64,000 nt of DNA from Neofamilia sp964346535 (lineage in GTDB: Bacteria; Bacillota; Clostridia; Tissierellales; Peptoniphilaceae), in the NCBI GenBank assembly GCA_964346535.1, contig CAYFUN010000001.1, forward strand, positions 62,001 through 126,000, in the 5' to 3' direction. Below are positions 17,490 through 25,422 of the stretch, one piece after another. The notes beneath the pieces are model-generated. The model did no database searches and was not told the DNA's origin. It saw only the letters and a program-made list of their open reading frames with translations. A program made the translations under genes and the position numbers. Each line of letters starts with the position of its first letter. Positions within the stretch are counted from its first letter, which is position 1.

Positions 17490-18395
17490 ATGGAAACAAT
17501 ATTAATACCCGTTGTTGCTTTAGGATTGATTGGAGGAATATTTGGAATAATTCTTCAATTTGCATCAACTGTTTTTTATGTTGAAGAAGACCCAAGAGTT
17601 ACTGAAGTTACTGACGCTCTCCCTGGCGCAAACTGTGGAGCCTGTGGTTTTCCAGGATGTGCTGGTCTTGCAAATGCAATTGTAGAAGGAAGTGCACCGG
17701 TTACTGCATGTCCAGTTGGTGGCCAACCTACTGCTGAACATGTTGCTCAAATAATGGGTGTTCAAGCTGGGGAGATGGAAAAATATGTTGCGGTTGTAAA
17801 ATGTAATGGAGACTGTGACAAAGCAGCTAATAAATTTGACTTTGTTGGAATTGAAGACTGTAGGACAATGAATCTTTATTATGAAGGCAATAAAGCATGT
17901 AGTTATGGCTGTATGGGCGGAGGAACTTGTCAAAAAGTTTGTGCCTTTGGAGCTATAGAAATGGTTAATGGCATTGCTGTAATTAATAAAGAAAAATGTA
18001 CAGCATGTAATAAGTGCGTTGAAGTTTGTCCTAAACACTTAATAGAATTAATTCCTTATTCAGCTCAAACTGTTATTAAATGTAACTCTCACGATGCTGG
18101 TAAGGATGTTAAGGATTATTGCCAAGTTGGTTGTATTGGATGTAGAATTTGTGTTAAATCTTGTCCAGAACAAACAATTACATTTGATGACAAGTTAGCA
18201 AAAATTGATTATTCTGGCTGTGTTAACTGTGGAGTTTGTGTAGAAAAATGTCCTAAGAAGACAATTCATGCAGAATATGATATTAACAAAGATAAAAACG
18301 ACGATAAGGACAGTATCAACGACAACAATAAGTTTAATGAAAACAATAAATTTAATGTAAATAATAGCAACAACAAAGAAGTTGAAGCTAATTAA
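17490..18395 (+). CDS. rnfB: RnfB, multi-cluster ferredoxin subunit with an Asn/Lys-rich tail
   Basis: A 301-residue subunit that accepts electrons from ferredoxin. A membrane anchor (about 5-28) is followed by the Rnf-type cluster ligands C49, C52, C57 and C74. Further cysteine groups follow, including ferredoxin motifs C170/C173/C176/C180 and C244/C247/C250/C254 and a group at 211-225. Residues 265-301 form a low-complexity tail of Asn, Asp and Lys containing NNKFN twice, not part of the family's conserved core. Strong AGGAGGAGG site. A terminator follows, so this is the last rnf gene. The complex probably couples ferredoxin:NAD+ oxidoreduction to a Na+ or H+ gradient. Confidence 0.97.
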   Translation: METILIPVVALGLIGGIFGIILQFASTVFYVEEDPRVTEVTDALPGANCGACGFPGCAGLANAIVEGSAPVTACPVGGQPTAEHVAQIMGVQAGEMEKYVAVVKCNGDCDKAANKFDFVGIEDCRTMNLYYEGNKACSYGCMGGGTCQKVCAFGAIEMVNGIAVINKEKCTACNKCVEVCPKHLIELIPYSAQTVIKCNSHDAGKDVKDYCQVGCIGCRICVKSCPEQTITFDDKLAKIDYSGCVNCGVCVEKCPKKTIHAEYDINKDKNDDKDSINDNNKFNENNKFNVNNSNNKEVEAN

Positions 18396-18411
18396 TTTTA
18401 TATTTTACAGA

Positions 18412-18443
18412 AAAAAGAGTGATGAAAATTCACTCTTTTTTTA
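18412..18443 (+). terminator. Strong terminator of the rnf operon
   Basis: A perfect 11-pair stem (AAAAAGAGTGA / TCACTCTTTTT) with a 7-base loop, running into a T-tract. It starts 16 bases after the rnfB stop. Confidence 0.92.
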
Positions 18444-18471
18444 TTAATTTTTTTAGTTTCCTCCTTACTTA

Positions 18472-18480
18472 TGGTATAAT
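18472..18480 (+). promoter_or_regulatory. Extended -10 promoter at the NusG-II gene
   Basis: TGGTATAAT at 18472-18480 is an extended -10 element with a perfect hexamer; no convincing -35 is seen. The expected start of transcription is at or beside the A of the ATG at 18488, so the mRNA may be leaderless. Confidence 0.55.
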
Positions 18481-18487
18481 AAGAACT

Positions 18488-18892
18488 ATGAAAAAAGTAC
18501 TAAAAATTGGAGATTTCTTATTAATATTAGCTATTCTAATATGTAGTTTTGGAATCTTTTTTATTTCAAAAAATAAATTAAATAACGAAGACCTTACAGG
18601 CAAAAAATATGCTTCAATTCAAGTTAATGGCAAAGAAATAAAAAGAGTTGAAATAAATAAAAACAATGCGGCCTATAAATATAGTGTTGATACAGAATAT
18701 GGTCACAATCTTCTAGAGTTTACAGAAGATGGCGTAAAGAGTATTGAAGCTTCATGCCCAGATAAAATTGATATTAAGCAAGGACTTATTATTAGGCCAG
18801 GAGAAATAATTGTCTGCCTGCCTAACAGGCTAGTAGTAGAAATTATTTCAGACTCTGATAATGATGTTAATGAAATTGATGTGGTGAATTAA
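18488..18892 (+). CDS. NusG domain II-containing membrane-anchored protein
   Basis: A 134-residue protein with one N-terminal membrane segment (about 8-28) and a small beta-rich domain that resembles the NusG domain II family (VNGKEIKRVEI, SCPDKIDI, and the GLIIRPGEIIVCLPNRLVVEI region with a conserved cysteine). I place the start at 18488; an in-frame ATG at 18419 lies inside the rnf terminator. No ribosome site is visible before 18488. The gene commonly sits next to the Gx transporter downstream and near Rnf or flavin-linked genes. Its function is unknown. Confidence 0.8.
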   Translation: MKKVLKIGDFLLILAILICSFGIFFISKNKLNNEDLTGKKYASIQVNGKEIKRVEINKNNAAYKYSVDTEYGHNLLEFTEDGVKSIEASCPDKIDIKQGLIIRPGEIIVCLPNRLVVEIISDSDNDVNEIDVVN

Positions 18893-18893
18893 T

Positions 18894-19421
18894 ATGAAAA
18901 ATACAAAAAGACTCGTCTTAATTTCACTGCTAGGAACTTTAGGAGCCATTATCGGTTTATTTGAGCAAATGATGCCTTTACCCTTTATGGTTCCAGGCTT
19001 TAGGTTGGGATTTTCAAATATCGTTGTTTTAGTAGGTTTAATATCCTTTGGTTATAAAAGTGGCTTTCTAATTAGTCTACTAAAAAGTATATTGTTGATG
19101 CTTTTAAGTGGAAATGTTTCTAGCTTTATTTATAGTTTTTCTGGAGCTTTCTTATCAGCAACTGCTATGATAATAGGTTTAAAGTTTGGAAAAAAATTTT
19201 TTTCTTTAATTGGAATTTCTATACTAGGATCTTCATTTCATAACATAGCTCAAGTTGCTGTGTCAGCTTTTATATTAAATAATATAATGATGTTTTCATA
19301 CCTATCAATTTTATTGATAATTGGAATTTTCACAGGATTTTTTGTAGGTTTAAGTTCTAATTATATTTGTAAAAACTTAGAGAGTATTATAGACCTAGAA
19401 AATAAGGAGTGGATCTTATGA
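18894..19421 (+). CDS. Gx transporter family / heptaprenyl diphosphate synthase component I-like membrane protein
   Basis: A 175-residue protein with five or six hydrophobic segments and the N-terminal pattern LISLLGTLGAIIGLFEQMMPLPFMVPG. This pattern is typical of proteins annotated as heptaprenyl diphosphate synthase component I or Gx transporter, which resemble substrate-binding (S) components of ECF transporters. The substrate is unknown and the synthase name may be historical. It begins one base after the NusG-II stop with a GGTGA site and overlaps maf by four bases (ATGA). Confidence 0.8.
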   Translation: MKNTKRLVLISLLGTLGAIIGLFEQMMPLPFMVPGFRLGFSNIVVLVGLISFGYKSGFLISLLKSILLMLLSGNVSSFIYSFSGAFLSATAMIIGLKFGKKFFSLIGISILGSSFHNIAQVAVSAFILNNIMMFSYLSILLIIGIFTGFFVGLSSNYICKNLESIIDLENKEWIL

Positions 19422-19990
19422 AAATAATTTTAGCTTCTAAGTCTCCAAGAAGAAAAGAAATTTTAAGGCTATTTACAGATGAATTTACTGTTATAAAGAC
19501 TGAAATAGATGAGACTTTTAACTATGATTATGATACTCTAACTAATTCAATGTCTATAAGCAGGAAAAAAGCTGCATCTATAGAATGTGATTATGATAGT
19601 TTAGTTATTTCTGCAGATACAATTGTTTTTAGTGATAATAAAGTCTTAGGAAAAGCCGCTTCTCCAGAAGAAGCTTTTAAAGAGTTAGAACAGCTAAGTG
19701 GGAAAACTCATCAAGTTATTACTGCCTTTGCTATAAAATCTAAGGACAAAACTGTAGTTGACTATGAAATTACTAATGTAACTTTTAAAAGTTTAACTGA
19801 TGAGGATATATGGGCCTATATTAATACAGGAGAGTGGGAAGACAAAGCTGGATCTTATGCTATCCAAGGCAAGGGTTCAACTCTTATAAAGAACATTAAT
19901 GGCGATTATTTTAATGTAGTTGGTCTACCTATTAGTAAGATTAACGACTATTTGAAAAAATATTTTAAAGCAGATTTATTAAGGAGCTAA
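19418..19990 (+). CDS. maf: Maf family nucleoside triphosphate pyrophosphatase
   Basis: A 190-residue house-cleaning enzyme that hydrolyses non-canonical or modified dNTP/NTPs, such as dTTP or UTP analogues. The signature SKSPRRKEIL is at the N-terminus, SADTIV and the KAGSYAIQGKG region contain further conserved residues. The ATG at 19418 is chosen over a GTG at 19409 because AAGGAG at 19404-19409 is correctly spaced. maf followed by radC and mre genes is a common Firmicute order. Confidence 0.95.
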   Translation: MKIILASKSPRRKEILRLFTDEFTVIKTEIDETFNYDYDTLTNSMSISRKKAASIECDYDSLVISADTIVFSDNKVLGKAASPEEAFKELEQLSGKTHQVITAFAIKSKDKTVVDYEITNVTFKSLTDEDIWAYINTGEWEDKAGSYAIQGKGSTLIKNINGDYFNVVGLPISKINDYLKKYFKADLLRS

Positions 19991-19991
19991 T

Positions 19992-20705
19992 ATGTATAAG
20001 AATAAAATTAAAGACCTACCTGAAGACATGAGACCTCAAGAAAAACTTCTCCTTCATGGGCCTAAATCATTATCTAATGCAGAACTAATAGCTTTAATAA
20101 TAAGAACAGGAAGTAAAAATAAAAGCTCCCTAGAAATTTCTCAAGAACTATTGGACAAGGGCAAAAGTCTTGCAAACACTCATGACGAATACTTTGGCCT
20201 TAAGTTTTTAGTAAATGCTAGCGTAGAAGACTTTATGAAAGTTCCAGGTATTGGTCATTCAAAGGCCTGTATGGTCCAAGCTGCTATTGAATTAGGCAGA
20301 AGAACATTTAGAGACAGTGCCTTTACTAGAGAAAAGATCAATGAGACTCATATTCTTCCAAATTTAGTTATGAACGATATGAGATATCTTACTGAAGAAG
20401 AGTTTAGAATAGCTATATTAAATACAAAAAAAGAGTTGGAATACTTAGAGCTAATTTCAATAGGTTCAGTTGATAAAACTATAGTTGAACCAAGAGATGT
20501 TTTTCAAAAGGCTCTAAGAAGAAATGCACATACAATTATACTCCTACATAATCATCCAAGTGGGGACCCAAGACCAAGCATTCAAGATATTAATATAACT
20601 GAGAGACTTAAGGATGCAGGGAAACTTATTGGAATCGAAGTTATTGATCACGTAATAATCGGTGATGGAGTTTATTATTCATTTTTAGAAGAAGGAATTT
20701 TTTAA
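19992..20705 (+). CDS. radC: RadC family JAB/JAMM-domain protein
   Basis: A 237-residue RadC (YicR type). A helix-hairpin-helix region (about 70-95, VPGIGHSKA) precedes a JAMM metalloprotease-like fold with H186-x-H188-x10-D199. Its role is uncertain; the old link to DNA repair is not well supported. It sits between maf and mreC, overlapping the mreC start by one base (TAATG). Confidence 0.95.
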   Translation: MYKNKIKDLPEDMRPQEKLLLHGPKSLSNAELIALIIRTGSKNKSSLEISQELLDKGKSLANTHDEYFGLKFLVNASVEDFMKVPGIGHSKACMVQAAIELGRRTFRDSAFTREKINETHILPNLVMNDMRYLTEEEFRIAILNTKKELEYLELISIGSVDKTIVEPRDVFQKALRRNAHTIILLHNHPSGDPRPSIQDINITERLKDAGKLIGIEVIDHVIIGDGVYYSFLEEGIF

Positions 20706-21556
20706 TGGGTGAAAATTACAAAAGATATAAGGAAAGACTGATAATTTCTTTAATAATAATATGCCTAATGATTTTTATAGGCTTTAGTGAAAAAGGAAAA
20801 AAATCTATTGATACAGTAGAGAGGTTTATTGGTGACATAATTAGCCCTGTAGTTGCTGTAAGTTCAAAAAGTGTTAATGCAGTTTCTTCTACTGCAAAAT
20901 CTATTTTAAATATTCCATCACTAATGTCAGAAAACAAGGCTTTAAAAGAAGAAAATATAAAATTAAAAGATGAAAACCTTACTTTAAGTGACATAATTTC
21001 AAGAACTGATTATTTGAGGAATGAACACGAACTTATTAGTAAGACAAATTTTAATATTGTAAAGGCAAGCATTATTGGTAAATCTAATGAGCTTAACGAT
21101 AAGATTTTAATAGACAAAGGTCTTTCTAGTGGCATTTCAGTCAATGATACTGTGATAGTAGGAATTCAGTCTAGCGAAAATGTTGTAGTTGAAGGTCTTG
21201 TTGGCAAAGTTGAAGAAGTTGGAGATAACTTTTCAAAAATATCATTGATAATAGAAGAAAACAATTCACTTTCATTTACAAACGTCAGAACCCAAGATGG
21301 AGGAATTATCAACCAAACTAACGGAGAAACTCTAGAGGGCTATATGTTTGATAGTCAAAGTGATATTATAGCAGACGATAGAGTTTATACTTCTGGCCTA
21401 GGAGAATTATATGCACCTAGAATATATATTGGAAGAGTTTCAAATGTTATAAATGACGAAGAAAACTTAAGAAAAAACATTACAATAGTTCCAGCTGTTG
21501 ATTTTGATAAGCTAACTAATGTTATGGTAATTTTAGAGGAAGACTATGGAAATTAA
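20705..21556 (+). CDS. mreC: MreC, rod-shape determining protein
   Basis: A 283-residue protein with one membrane segment (about 13-32), a coiled coil (about 75-105) and two beta-rich domains (about 118-280) as in MreC. It scaffolds the elongation machinery on the outer face of the membrane, with MreD and PBP2, both encoded just downstream. mreB, often the gene immediately before mreC, is absent here. Confidence 0.93.
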   Translation: MGENYKRYKERLIISLIIICLMIFIGFSEKGKKSIDTVERFIGDIISPVVAVSSKSVNAVSSTAKSILNIPSLMSENKALKEENIKLKDENLTLSDIISRTDYLRNEHELISKTNFNIVKASIIGKSNELNDKILIDKGLSSGISVNDTVIVGIQSSENVVVEGLVGKVEEVGDNFSKISLIIEENNSLSFTNVRTQDGGIINQTNGETLEGYMFDSQSDIIADDRVYTSGLGELYAPRIYIGRVSNVINDEENLRKNITIVPAVDFDKLTNVMVILEEDYGN

Positions 21557-22115
21557 AAATCTCATATATAGATTCCGCTACTATTTATATGTATATTTAC
21601 TTTTGATAATACAAATTTCTTTTGTAAATAATGGCTTACTATTTTCTTTAAGTCCTAATCTTTTATTAATTTATGTTGCATATACAAGCCAAAAATTTTC
21701 TAAAAAAACGGCCTATGCTATTGCTTTGATAGCTGGAATATTTTATGATGTTTTACTTTCTTCAAATTTTGGAGTCCGTGCTCTAGTATTTTTTGTAATA
21801 GCGATTTTAGTTAACAAAATATCTGAGTATATTTTCTCTGAAAATTTTAGAACTAGTGTTTTATATACTGCAGTTAGCATTCTTCTTTACAACATATTTA
21901 TATATATAATATATTATTTTTTATCCTACAAGGTAAACTTTTCTGAAATTATTTATAATTTCTTTTCTGCCAATACCTTAGTATCGGTAGTAATATTTTA
22001 TTTAATGGGATCTTATTCGTCTAAAGAATCCCTTAATAAGTATCCAAGGGATAAAAAATTACCTAAAATCCTAAAATTTAGAAAAGGAAAATCAAGTGAA
22101 AGAGATTCAAATTAG
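21546..22115 (+). CDS. mreD: MreD, rod-shape determining membrane protein
   Basis: A 189-residue protein with five or six hydrophobic segments and little conserved sequence, as is usual for MreD. It is identified mainly by size, topology and its place between mreC and PBP2; it contains an AGIFYDVLLSSNFGVRALVF phrase typical of the family. It overlaps mreC by 11 bases (GAGGA site) and PBP2 by 20. Confidence 0.85.
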   Translation: MEIKNLIYRFRYYLYVYLLLIIQISFVNNGLLFSLSPNLLLIYVAYTSQKFSKKTAYAIALIAGIFYDVLLSSNFGVRALVFFVIAILVNKISEYIFSENFRTSVLYTAVSILLYNIFIYIIYYFLSYKVNFSEIIYNFFSANTLVSVVIFYLMGSYSSKESLNKYPRDKKLPKILKFRKGKSSERDSN

Positions 22116-25100
22116 TTTAAGCAAAAGATTAAAAATAATTTCATTAATTACTCTTATTTTGTTTTCTGTTCTTGGTATACGCTTAGCTATTTTAACAATA
22201 GCCAAGGGTTCATACTATAAAGAAATATCTGAAAATTCAAGGATCAAAGATATTTATATAACTGGACCAAGAGGGGAGATAAGAGACAGGAATGGTATTT
22301 TGCTAGCTGGCAACAAGCCTATGTTTACCCTGCAAATTTTAAAAGATGAATTTAAAGGTTTAAAAGCTGCTGATAAAAACAAATATATACTAAAGGCCAT
22401 AACCTTGTTGGAAAAAGATGCAATATCTTACAATAATGACTTTCCAATTTCAATTTATGATTTTAAATATATGGATACTAGTGACTATTTTAAAACTGAC
22501 TTGAGCCCTGAAGATAAGGTAATAAACATTATAATTGAAAATGAACTTTTAGGACCCATTATTGACAAATATTACTATAACAAAAGCTCTAACAATGAAT
22601 TTTACTATTTCCCAGTTCAAAACATAATAAATTCCCTAGAGTTTAATTCTAAAGTCGTTCCAATAAACTATAAGATAGAAAACCAGCAAATAATATTTGA
22701 TTTCAAAAAGGGAATAGATCTTTCATCCTGGTACAGGGAAAATCAAATAGAAGTTGGAACTGATGCAAAAAGCTCTCTATTACAAATGGTGGCAAATAAT
22801 AAAACGATTTTAAAAAAATTATTAGCTAGTCCTATTAATAGAGAAATTATTTACAATATCTTAGTTGATAGAGAATTAAATGAAAACATAGTCCTTGACA
22901 ACATTTCAATAAGTTATATAAACTCATTTGAAAACTTGAAGAGAACATTAATGGAAACTTATGAGCAAGTTACTATGGAAACAACTGCTGAACAAGATTT
23001 TATTATCTTATTTGAAGCAAATTCTTTAAAAAACTTTTTAAAACATCCAGTAGTTGAAAATGAATTTAATATTGCAAAATCAGTAAAGAGTATTTTTGAA
23101 AACGAAAAATCAGAAGTTAATTTTTCCTATAAAATAGAAGAAGGCATTCCTGTCTATAGATTGGAAACTGATACAAATACAAATGAAATAATTGTCATTG
23201 ATAGAATTTACCAAGAAATAGTTGAAAAAGGCATGCTTAGAGAACTTTTAAAAGATGAAAATATCTTAAAATATGCCCAAAAACAATTAATTCAAGATGG
23301 AGTAAACTCAGGTATATCAATAGCTAATGGATTTGAATATGTCGTTTTAAACAACCTAAAAGTATTTTATAAGAAATTTGGAATAAACGATAGCAATACA
23401 AATGAAGAAATTCTAGAAAAAATCAAAGACTATTATTCTTTGGAAGATGACCTTTCTTTAGCAGAGGTTTATGGAATTCTCAACGTTTATAATGAGTTAG
23501 AAAAATATGGCAACCTAGCATATTTACCAGTTAACTTTAGCTATGGTTTAAAAAACAATACAGTTGCTAAAATTGAAGAAAATCTAGCTGACTTCGATGG
23601 CTTTAAAGTTTCTTTAGAGCCTGTAAGATACTATCCAAATGGAGAAACAGCTTCTCATATTCTAGGCTACATGGGTAAAATCTCACAAGCTGGAGAGATT
23701 GAAGAATATATAAACAATCAAAAATATAATCCAGATACTTTAATTGGTAAAACTGGAATAGAAGAGAGCTTTCAAAAAAATTTATATGGCGAAAACGGCT
23801 ATAAAAGAGTTGAAGTTGATACTTATGGAAATACAACAAATGTTTTAGAAGAAATAAAGCCAAGACCTGGAGATAATATTTATCTATCAATAGATTATAA
23901 GTTACAAAAAAGAGCAGAATTTGCCCTTGACTCAATTTTAAGAATAATAAGACAAGGCGGAACTGTTCATAGTAATTGGGGAGACTATGATGTAGTTTGG
24001 TCTACTGATAAGAAAAAACCTTATACTAATGCTACATCTGGTGCAGTAATGGCAGTTGATGTAAATACAGGAGAAGTATTGGCCATGGCATCATATCCTC
24101 AATATGATCCTAATTTATTTGCTACTGGAATATCTGCTGCTGATTGGGATGGCCTAATACCAGAAGATCAAAACAATCCATTAGCAGCAAGACCTCTTTA
24201 TAATGTTGCCACACAAACATCAATTCAACCAGGATCGACATTTAAAATGATAACAGGACTAGCTGGTTTAGAAAAAGGCCTAAGCCCAAAATTAAAAATT
24301 GATGATAGAGGTTATATAGAAATAGGAAATACAACCTTTGGTTGCTGGCTTTGGAATCAAAGCAGACAAATGCATGGCCCCTTAAATATAGTGGAAGCAA
24401 TTAGAGATTCTTGTAACTACTTCTTCTACACCTTGGCCCTAGGCAAAAACCAACAAACTGGTGAGGAAATTGGAATAAAGTTAACAATAGATGATATTTC
24501 AAAAATGGCAGAAAAGTTTGGTCTAGGAAGCAAAACTGGTTTAGAAATAAATATTCCACAAGAGTCAGCCTTTGGAGTACCAAAACCTGCATCTAAAGTT
24601 CAAGCGGGAAAAGATTCTTTAAGAAACTGGCTAGAAAACAACATTGATAAATTTTATTATGGCGAAGCTGAGTTTAAAGGAAATCTTAGACAAGAAACTA
24701 TAGATAATATAATATCTTGGGTTGATTTTGAAGAGGAACTGACCTTAAAAGAAGTTTATGACAATCTAGCAAAACTTAATTTAGATGGCACAAAAAAAGT
24801 TTCAGAAAACACTAGAGATACCTTGGCAGATATTATAAAGTTCACCTATTTAAAGTCATCAAGATGGACTATTGCTGATACAATTAATATAACAATTGGC
24901 CAAGGGCAAAATTCATATACTTTAGCTCAAATGACAAATTATGTTGCTAGTATTGCAAACAATGGATATAAGAATAAACTAACTTTAATTAGCAATATAA
25001 AGAATTCTGACAATAGCGTTGTTCAATTTACTAGTGAAAACACTAGAGAAAGAATAGAGCTTAATGATTATGACAATTTAACTTATCTAAAAGAGGGAAT

Positions 25101-25413
25101 GCGCTTGGCAGCTATATCTGGTCTAAACAAGCCTGTGTTTGCTGACTTTCCAGTTAAAGTTGCTTTAAAAACTGGAACTGCTGAGAGAAGCGGTGTAAAT
25201 CCAGTAACAAAAGAAAAATATGATAGTTTTGCTTATGAAGTTGCATTTGCCCCTTATGACAATCCAAGAATCGCTGTTGGTGTAGTAATTTTTCAAGGTG
25301 GAAGTGGACCTAACTGTTCTCCTATTGTAAGAGAAGTTATTGCGGAGTATATGGGCTTATACAGACAAGAAGAAGCAGATACTATTCCAATTGATATGAA
25401 TGTAATACCTTAA
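22096..25413 (+). CDS. mrdA: Penicillin-binding protein 2 (class B transpeptidase), very large
   Basis: A 1105-residue class B PBP that should cross-link peptidoglycan during side-wall growth. It has an N-terminal anchor (about 12-32), a long periplasmic region and a transpeptidase domain with the three active-site motifs: S714-x-x-K717 (STFK), S772-C-N774 and K1025-T-G. Many PBP2 proteins are 600-750 residues. The extra length is mostly between about 75 and 470, plus roughly 100 residues between the SxN and KTG motifs (about 830-930). The start is GTG at 22096 with an AAGGA site; no better ATG exists. Position after mreCD supports the elongasome role. Confidence 0.9.
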   Translation: MKEIQISLSKRLKIISLITLILFSVLGIRLAILTIAKGSYYKEISENSRIKDIYITGPRGEIRDRNGILLAGNKPMFTLQILKDEFKGLKAADKNKYILKAITLLEKDAISYNNDFPISIYDFKYMDTSDYFKTDLSPEDKVINIIIENELLGPIIDKYYYNKSSNNEFYYFPVQNIINSLEFNSKVVPINYKIENQQIIFDFKKGIDLSSWYRENQIEVGTDAKSSLLQMVANNKTILKKLLASPINREIIYNILVDRELNENIVLDNISISYINSFENLKRTLMETYEQVTMETTAEQDFIILFEANSLKNFLKHPVVENEFNIAKSVKSIFENEKSEVNFSYKIEEGIPVYRLETDTNTNEIIVIDRIYQEIVEKGMLRELLKDENILKYAQKQLIQDGVNSGISIANGFEYVVLNNLKVFYKKFGINDSNTNEEILEKIKDYYSLEDDLSLAEVYGILNVYNELEKYGNLAYLPVNFSYGLKNNTVAKIEENLADFDGFKVSLEPVRYYPNGETASHILGYMGKISQAGEIEEYINNQKYNPDTLIGKTGIEESFQKNLYGENGYKRVEVDTYGNTTNVLEEIKPRPGDNIYLSIDYKLQKRAEFALDSILRIIRQGGTVHSNWGDYDVVWSTDKKKPYTNATSGAVMAVDVNTGEVLAMASYPQYDPNLFATGISAADWDGLIPEDQNNPLAARPLYNVATQTSIQPGSTFKMITGLAGLEKGLSPKLKIDDRGYIEIGNTTFGCWLWNQSRQMHGPLNIVEAIRDSCNYFFYTLALGKNQQTGEEIGIKLTIDDISKMAEKFGLGSKTGLEINIPQESAFGVPKPASKVQAGKDSLRNWLENNIDKFYYGEAEFKGNLRQETIDNIISWVDFEEELTLKEVYDNLAKLNLDGTKKVSENTRDTLADIIKFTYLKSSRWTIADTINITIGQGQNSYTLAQMTNYVASIANNGYKNKLTLISNIKNSDNSVVQFTSENTRERIELNDYDNLTYLKEGMRLAAISGLNKPVFADFPVKVALKTGTAERSGVNPVTKEKYDSFAYEVAFAPYDNPRIAVGVVIFQGGSGPNCSPIVREVIAEYMGLYRQEEADTIPIDMNVIP

Positions 25414-25422
25414 GGAGGAAAC

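Noticed and set aside
17565..18038. Antisense open frame of 157 codons across rnfB
   Set aside because: It is a mirror of the strongly conserved RnfB frame, is rich in Thr/Cys/Asn/Phe with no motif and has no ribosome site.
18419..18487. Upstream ATG for the NusG-II protein
   Set aside because: It lies inside the rnf terminator hairpin and adds a second hydrophobic stretch not seen in the family.
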